DNA of 64,000 nt from Paragyromitra xinjiangensis (lineage: Eukaryota > Ascomycota > Pezizomycetes > Pezizales > Discinaceae). Numbering within the stretch: the stretch's first letter is position 1; every line of letters begins with the position of its first letter. The notes beneath the pieces are model-generated. The model had not been told where the DNA came from. It searched no databases and was given only the letters and a program-made list of their open reading frames with translations. The DNA lies in NCBI GenBank assembly GCA_038503065.1, contig JBCAMK010000020.1:1426001-1490000 (forward strand), written 5' to 3'. A program made the position numbers and the translations under genes. Of the stretch, positions 59,049 through 64,000 are shown piece after piece.

Positions 59049-59063
59049 AACCCTAACCCTAAA
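59049..59063 (-). repeat. two-unit telomere-like motif, inverted
   Basis: AACCCTAACCCTAAA, about 100 bp from the motif at 58940 and pointing the other way. Confidence 0.55.
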
Positions 59064-59083
59064 TACATAATAAATACATATCA

Positions 59084-60204
59084 CTACAACTCCTCTCTCG
59101 CTGGCTCCCCAGCCCACGCCCTTCTAATAACCTCCCTAATCTCATCTCTGTTGATACCCCTCGGATTCGGATACGGCTTCGCGACCGCTAGATCTGCCGC
59201 CTTATCAATATCCTCCTCCTTCATACCATACTTCTTCAACGCCCTCTCAACCCCCATTTTATCTAATAGCACATTCAACCCCTTCACCGCATCACCCTCA
59301 CTATCCGGTAGTGCCTCTGCTAGGCTCTTTAATGTATCTCTACTCAGTGCAGGCGCATTATACGCTAGTGCGTGTGGGAGGACAATTGTATGGACCTCTG
59401 CATGCGGGAGATTGAACGTTCCGCCGAGAGTATGGCAGAGTTTGTGATGAAGTGACATTCCGACAGAGCCCAGACATGAGCCGCAGAGCCAGGCGCCGTA
59501 GAGAGCTTTAGACCGCGCAGGAGGGGATGACGCATCGACTAGGAGTTGTGGGAGTGCCGAAGCGAGGGAACGGATTCCTTCCAGTGCGAGGAGGGTGATG
59601 ATGGGGTTTGTGGTTGTTGAGTAGAGCGCTTCGACTGTGGTGTGTTAGTGGTGTTTAGTACGTAGTGGGGGGGGAGTGTACCGGCGTGGGCGATTGCGTT
59701 TACGCCGCTTGTGCAGCTCATGTTGACTGGGAGTGTCATGGTTAGATCTACGTCGTAGATGACCGTCCCCGGGAGGATCTTTGGATCGGTTCTGGTTGTT
59801 TTCACCCCGTTCTCGGTCTCACCGAGGATAGGGGTCATTTCGGATCCTGCGTAGGTTGTTGGGATGCAGATGTGGGGGAGGCCGGTTCTGATGGAGATGG
59901 CTTTTCCGAGGCCGATGGTGCTGCCGCCGCCGATGGAGATTATGGAGTCGGCTTTGAGGGATGTTGCGTAGGAGATGGCTTTGGAGGTGATGTGCGTGGG
60001 GGTGTGCATAGTTGCTTCCGTGAAGGTTCCTGCGGTGCTGGGAAGGAGGGAGGTGAGGTGGGCTGCTTGGGTGGTTTGTTGGGGGGTGCAGAGGATTAGG
60101 GGGGTGGTCAGGTTTTGGCGGGTTAGTTCGGCGGGGAGTTGGGGGAGAGTGTTGGACCCGAAGATTACTCGGGATGGGTTAGCGGTGTAGGTGAAGGATT
60201 GCAT
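59084..60204 (-). CDS. maleylacetate reductase
   Basis: Two exons, 59682-60204 and 59084-59634, give 357 aa, the usual family length. It belongs to the iron-containing alcohol dehydrogenase fold. Key parts are RVIFGSNTLPQL, the nucleotide-binding GGGSTIGLGKAI, TTYAGSEMTPI with DVDLTMTLPVNMSCTSGVNA, and the metal-binding histidine region (HHKLCHTLGG ... PHAEVHTIVLPHALA). The enzyme reduces maleylacetate to 3-oxoadipate with NAD(P)H, the step that brings hydroxyquinol-type ring cleavage products into the 3-oxoadipate pathway. It sits tail-to-tail with nothing, 586 bp from the CoA-transferase that would use its product. A QUTA-like site lies about 150 bp upstream. The upstream in-frame Met at 60276 is less likely. 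Confidence 0.9.
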
Positions 60205-60789
60205 TGTGGTGGTGAGTGGTATCTGGGGGTTGAGGGTCTGTAGTGGGTATCTAAGTGGGATTGAATGGTTTTGCAATGTTTATTGTGGATGTGGGTTTTT
60301 ATTTGGATGTAGTGTTTACTGTAGAAATAGTTTTTGGAAGCGTCGGTTGGGGTCGGGTATATTCTTATCCGGGGATTGTGGGGGAGTTGCATGGGTTGTC
60401 ACTCGGGGTCATTACGTGGGTGTTACTAATATTTATGGAAGCGGTTGTTGGGTTGAGGCTTTAGTAGGGTTTAGTAATGTGGTGTTGAGTCGATGGCTGG
60501 GTTAGTTTCTATTGCCGTGAGAATATAGTTTTGTGTAGTAAACCAGTTTTTACAGGGATTCTCAGAGTATCACGGCCCCTTGCATGGCTAAGCTTTCTCG
60601 TGGTTGCGTTCCACAAACAAGAGTTTTGATCCCACGTGCATATCCGAGGTCCGCAGAATCCATTCATAAGCCTCATCACAAAGTAACTTCTAATAAAAAA
60701 TGCAGAATTGCTGCAACGTTAATGCTACGTATTTACAAATCCCAACGCCAATCGTGATCTAAAAATTTGTTCCTCTAAAGCACACGTAA
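60205..60789. promoter_or_regulatory. promoter side of maleylacetate reductase
   Basis: 585 bp between the reductase start and the transferase 3' end. Contains the QUTA-like site at 60355-60370; nothing else is assigned. Confidence 0.45.
60355..60370. promoter_or_regulatory. QUTA/QA-1F-like binding site
   Basis: GGGTATATTCTTATCC matches the recalled consensus GGRTAARYRYTTAYCC at 14 of 16 positions, and is about 150 bp upstream of the maleylacetate reductase start. Confidence 0.45.
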
Positions 60790-62460
60790 TCAAATAAAAA
60801 TCTCCTTCAAACTATCGCTAACCTTAAAGGCAGCACCGGTCTTACTCTTCAGCTCATCCACAGTGACGCCAGAAGCAATCTCAATGAGTGTGAGCCCGTT
60901 GTTGAAATCTACGTCGAAAACAGCCTACATAATTGTTAGCTGTAGCTAAAGTGATCTTGGTACGGGTACTCACCAAGTCTGTAATAATCCTCGAAACACA
61001 CTGCTTCCCCGTCAACGGGAATTGACACGCCTCCAAAATCTTCGGCCTTCCCTTCTTATCCACATGCTCCATCAGTACAACCACCCTCGTCGCCTTCGGG
61101 TTCGCTACTAGATCCATCGCGCCTCCCATCCCCTTTATTCTCCCCGGAAGCCCCCAATTCGCTAGATCGCCATTCGCGGATACCTGCAATGCTCCAAGCA
61201 TCGTGAGCCCCATTTTACCGCTCCTGATCATACCGAATGACTCTTCTGAACCGAACGTGGAAGCGCCGGGGTTCAATGTAACGGTTTCTTTGCCGGCGTT
61301 GATGAGATCAGGGTCAGCTTGTTCACGGGTTGGATACGGCCCGAGACCTAGGATTCCGTTCTCAGATTGTAGGTGTACGTGAACACCAGGCGGGAGAAAG
61401 GACGGAGCGAGAGTAGGCATGCCGATACCGAGATTCACAACGTCACCATCGCTAAACTCCTGTGCGGCACGACGCACAATTGTCTCCCGCTTCTTCGCAG
61501 CCTCCCCGCCACCACTCAACATCTCCTTCTCAATATCCTCAGTCGTCTTACTAAGTGTGAGCAGCTCAATATTCTTCGGGGTAGTGCTCTGTACAACCTG
61601 GCTAACATACACACCCGGCACATGGATATCATCTGGAGCGATCTCCCCCGGCTCGACGATATTCTCCGCCTCAACAATCGTATGTTTCGCCGCTCTCGCC
61701 ATAGCAGCGTTGAAGTTCCTCGCCGACAGTCTAAACCGGATATTACCAAGTGTGTCCACAGTATGCGCTTTAATAAATGCAACATCTCCCTCTATCGCCT
61801 CCTCGAGGATAAACTTCCGCCCCTTAAACTCCCGTACCTCACGCGGCTTACTCGTGATCTCAACCTCTCCACTCCCACCCTTCTTATACCGTACCGGTAG
61901 CTTCCCTTCTTCAATCCAGGTACCGACACCCGCAGGGGTATAGAAAGCTGGTACTCCGGCGCCTGCGGCACGTAGACGTTCTGCAATGTTGCCTTGTGGG
62001 GTTAGTTCAACGTCGAGGCTGCCATCGAGGTACATCCGTTCAAAGATCTTATTAGAGCCGATATACGAGGCGATCATTTTCTGGACTTGTCTTGATTCGA
62101 GGAGCTGCGAGAGGCCGTGGCCGGGGGTGCCGGCGTTGTTGGATACTGCGGTTAGGGAGGTGATTGTGGGGGTGTCGCGGACGGCGTTGATTAATGTGTC
62201 TGTGGGTGTTAGATGGGGGTTAAGTGGGGATGGGTAGGGTTACCTGGTACGCCGCAGACTCCGAAGCCGCCGCAGAGGAGGGTGTCGCCGCTTTTGAGGG
62301 ACTTTATGGCTTCTTGGGGGGTTACGACTTTGGATTTGTAGTGGGAGGGTGGGGTGGAGAAGTAGCGGTGGAGGAGGCTGTTTGGTGGTTTGGGTAGTTG
62401 TGGGGAGGGGGTTGATCTGAGTGCGCTGCGGGCATAGAGGGGGATTCGTTGGTTGAACAT
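60790..62460 (-). CDS. 3-oxoacid (3-oxoadipate) CoA-transferase
   Basis: Three exons, 62244-62460, 60974-62199 and 60790-60924, give 525 aa, the length of fused alpha-beta SCOT enzymes. The N-terminus is a mitochondrial-type presequence (basic, Ser-rich, no acids up to about residue 40: [15 protein letters not shown]). Family parts follow: [15 protein letters not shown], the [17 protein letters not shown] block, and [12 protein letters not shown], which contains the catalytic Glu. The enzyme moves CoA from succinyl-CoA to a 3-oxoacid. Because its neighbours make or lead to 3-oxoadipate, I infer that substrate rather than acetoacetate; sequence alone cannot separate the two. All splice phases agree, and no defects are seen. 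Confidence 0.88.
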
Positions 62461-62905
62461 AGTGCGGTATTAGGTAGGGGCACAATTGAAGCGTAAGAAA
62501 GCTCAGTGAAATGCGAATAGGAAGAATAGGGAATTGAGAAGGTTGAATAAAAACTTTGAGTGAATGCATTGCACCTGGGTAGTAATCTTGCTGCAGACTT
62601 TTGTAAGCCTTAACAATGCTTACTCGGCATTTCCTACGGTAGTAGTTACTGTTTCACGTGACTTGCTACCGGAAAAGTCTTTTTCCGGCTTATCGGTTAT
62701 CCGCTTGTGGGGCTGCCGATCGCGGGGTGAACTGTGTCGAATGCGGAAGTTCAGTGGGTGGTAGAGACTCGTCAAAGGGACAGAATATGATATTATTTCA
62801 TTTGGAAAAAAAGCAATTGAGTCTAACTTTTGTATGTAGTTTGCGTCAAACAGCTTTCAAAAAGTATATAAAGTGGTAAAGAAGACAATCCCATCAATCA
62901 GCCCT
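62461..62905. promoter_or_regulatory. promoter side of CoA-transferase
   Basis: 445 bp between the transferase start and the dehydroquinase 3' end. GGCTTATCGGTTATCC at 62687-62702 has an intact TTATCC half-site (about 12 of 16 matches to the QUTA consensus), which is weak. Confidence 0.35.
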
Positions 62906-63373
62906 CTAATCCTTCTTCACCAAAGCCGCATCCTTCTCCTTCTCGATAATATATCCAAGTGCCGCACCATACCCATAAGTTCCCAACCCAGCAATAATTG
63001 CCACCGCCTTATCCGTGAAATAACTATGCGCTCTGAACGCCTCCCTCGTGTGAATATTCGAGACATGAACCTCAATGAACGGGATTGCGACACCGAGGAT
63101 TGCATCTCGGATTGCAATAGAGGTGTGTGTGTAAGCGCCCGGATTGATGATTACGAAGTCTACCTTTTCACCGCGCGCAGCATGTATGCGGTCGATGATT
63201 CCACCTTCATGGTTCGATTGGAAGGAGGAGAGGGTATGACCGGCGGCCGAGGCTTGTGCGGCGCAGGAGGCTTCGACGTCGGGGAGAGTTGTGTATCCGT
63301 AGATATGAGGCTCGCGGGTGCCGAGGAGGTTTAGGTTGGGGCCGTTGATGAGGAGGATTTTGATTGCAGGCAT
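62906..63373 (-). CDS. qutE: type II 3-dehydroquinase, catabolic
   Basis: Single exon, 155 aa, normal for the family. Motifs: [21 protein letters not shown] with the active-site Tyr in the flexible loop (written here in two parts: [13 protein letters not shown] and [12 protein letters not shown]), [51 protein letters not shown] with the catalytic His-containing block, and [11 protein letters not shown]. It dehydrates 3-dehydroquinate to 3-dehydroshikimate in quinate use. An in-frame Met 60 codons upstream (63553) is less likely because the [13 protein letters not shown] start is the family norm. Its divergent partner at 63851 catalyses the next step. Confidence 0.94.
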   Translation of the reverse strand: MPAIKILLINGPNLNLLGTREPHIYGYTTLPDVEASCAAQASAAGHTLSSFQSNHEGGIIDRIHAARGEKVDFVIINPGAYTHTSIAIRDAILGVAIPFIEVHVSNIHTREAFRAHSYFTDKAVAIIAGLGTYGYGAALGYIIEKEKDAALVKKD

Positions 63374-63850
63374 TTTGGAAGAGTTGGGGTAAGGAGGTTT
63401 GGGGTGTTTAGGATGTGATTGACTTGGTTTGGGAGGTGTTTGCTGAGCGGGAGTAGCTAGGTTGGTAGTAAAGTGGCAGATAACTTCTGATAGGTGGGCA
63501 AGAGGTGATAGCGGTCTCGGATACTGCGGTAATATGGTAATGGGAGTTTCCAATCAAATTATTACCAACTATCTGACGTAAAGCGATTGGAACCCCGCTG
63601 TGATTTCGTGCCTATCCACACCCGCCACAACTCAATAAGCTCGGCAGATCGTAGGAGTGGAGGCACGGTTATCTGCGGGTATAGAGTTTCAATCATTGCC
63701 AACAAGTTTTGCCGCATAAAACTTCTTCCGGCGCGATCATCACCACTTCACTATCATCTAAAACCTACAAAACTACAAATGACCCAACTCGTTTCAAATC
63801 TCATCTCAAATCCATCCCACTCATCCCACTCGTAATTTGCTACCCTCACG
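63374..63850. promoter_or_regulatory. shared divergent qutE/qutC promoter
   Basis: 477 bp between two divergent quinate genes. By eye I find no good match to the QUTA consensus, only partial pieces such as GCAGATAACTTCTGATAGG near 63474 and GGTTATCTGCGGGTA near 63669. Confidence 0.5.
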
Positions 63851-64000
63851 ATGCTCCCCCCATCCTACTCCGGGCGCTCCCTCGCCGACCAACTCCCTCT
63901 TGGCATAGCTTCCATGAACCTCGGTCGTGCCGCCTTTCATGAGCTCGAACCCAAAATGGCCGCCGCAGCCGCAGCTGGATTCAAAGGGATTGAAGCCTTC
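63851..64000 (+). CDS. qutC: 3-dehydroshikimate dehydratase, 5' part
   Basis: The frame is open from the ATG at 63851 to the end of the window, 50 codons, and continues outside. LPLGIASMNLGRAAFHELEP followed by KMAAAAAAGFKGIEAF is the start of the sugar-phosphate-isomerase-type TIM barrel of fungal 3-dehydroshikimate dehydratases (QUTC/QA-4), with the I-A-S-M-x-L-G-R block. The enzyme makes protocatechuate from 3-dehydroshikimate, the product of the divergent neighbour. The start could also be the internal Met at residue 22. Confidence 0.8.
   Translation, partial: MLPPSYSGRSLADQLPLGIASMNLGRAAFHELEPKMAAAAAAGFKGIEAF

Larger units (their letters stand above)
58662..59083. other. intergenic with telomere-like inverted motifs
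   Basis: The F-box/ankyrin promoter and the 3' end of the reductase lie here. GGGTTAGGGTT at 58940-58952 and AACCCTAACCCTAAA at 59049-59063 are two-unit telomere-like motifs in opposite directions. Confidence 0.5.

Noticed and set aside
61373..61943. Plus-strand frames of about 175 codons inside the CoA-transferase gene
   Set aside because: Antisense shadows; the transferase has conserved blocks in the other strand.

Overview
The window reads as genomic DNA of a filamentous ascomycete (Pezizomycotina). Genes carry many short introns of about 37-80 nt with GTAAGT-like donors, CTAAC/CTAAT branch sites and YAG acceptors. A dispersed 5S rRNA gene is present, and the gene families are typical of moulds: Zn2Cys6 regulator, quinate repressor, NACHT-ankyrin receptors, PL4 lyase and HeLo-type kinase relics. 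Coordinates of multi-exon genes below are spliced models built by hand; for each main model the exon lengths sum to a whole number of codons.

Left part (1-10 kb): mostly sparse sequence with two TA-flanked inverted-repeat elements, a 5S rRNA gene, and a compact group of four short genes (a basic/acidic hypothetical protein, an F-box protein, a SAM-like mini-protein, a zinc-ribbon-like protein).

Middle (11-30 kb): a receptor-rich accessory region. It holds a 10-exon alpha/beta-hydrolase-NACHT-ankyrin receptor (16 near-identical ankyrin units), a hydrolase-only paralogue that stops where the NACHT part would begin, and a 13-exon NACHT_N-NACHT-ankyrin receptor with an acidic tail. Two MITEs 8 bp apart and a small secreted protein lie between them. 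At 31-33 kb is a secreted PL4 rhamnogalacturonan lyase.

Right part (35-64 kb): aromatic catabolism genes in two blocks. Block one is the divergent pair QutR-type repressor / QutA-type activator (35.5-42.2 kb). Block two is maleylacetate reductase, a mitochondrial 3-oxoacid (probably 3-oxoadipate) CoA-transferase, type II 3-dehydroquinase and the start of 3-dehydroshikimate dehydratase (59.1-64 kb). Together they outline the route quinate -> dehydroquinate -> dehydroshikimate -> protocatechuate -> 3-oxoadipate, and 16-bp sequences resembling the QUTA/QA-1F site lie in two of the promoters.

The 17 kb between the two blocks looks inserted or accessory. It contains a decayed HeLo-type kinase gene, an intact kinase-ankyrin fusion gene (1318 aa), three paralogous two-exon genes for small single-pass membrane proteins, an F-box/ankyrin gene, several MITEs, a minisatellite and short telomere-like motifs. 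The kinase-ankyrin gene with the three small membrane proteins is the most likely place for an undescribed system. It fits the general layout of fungal non-self recognition loci (a receptor near small membrane-acting effectors), but that function is inference.
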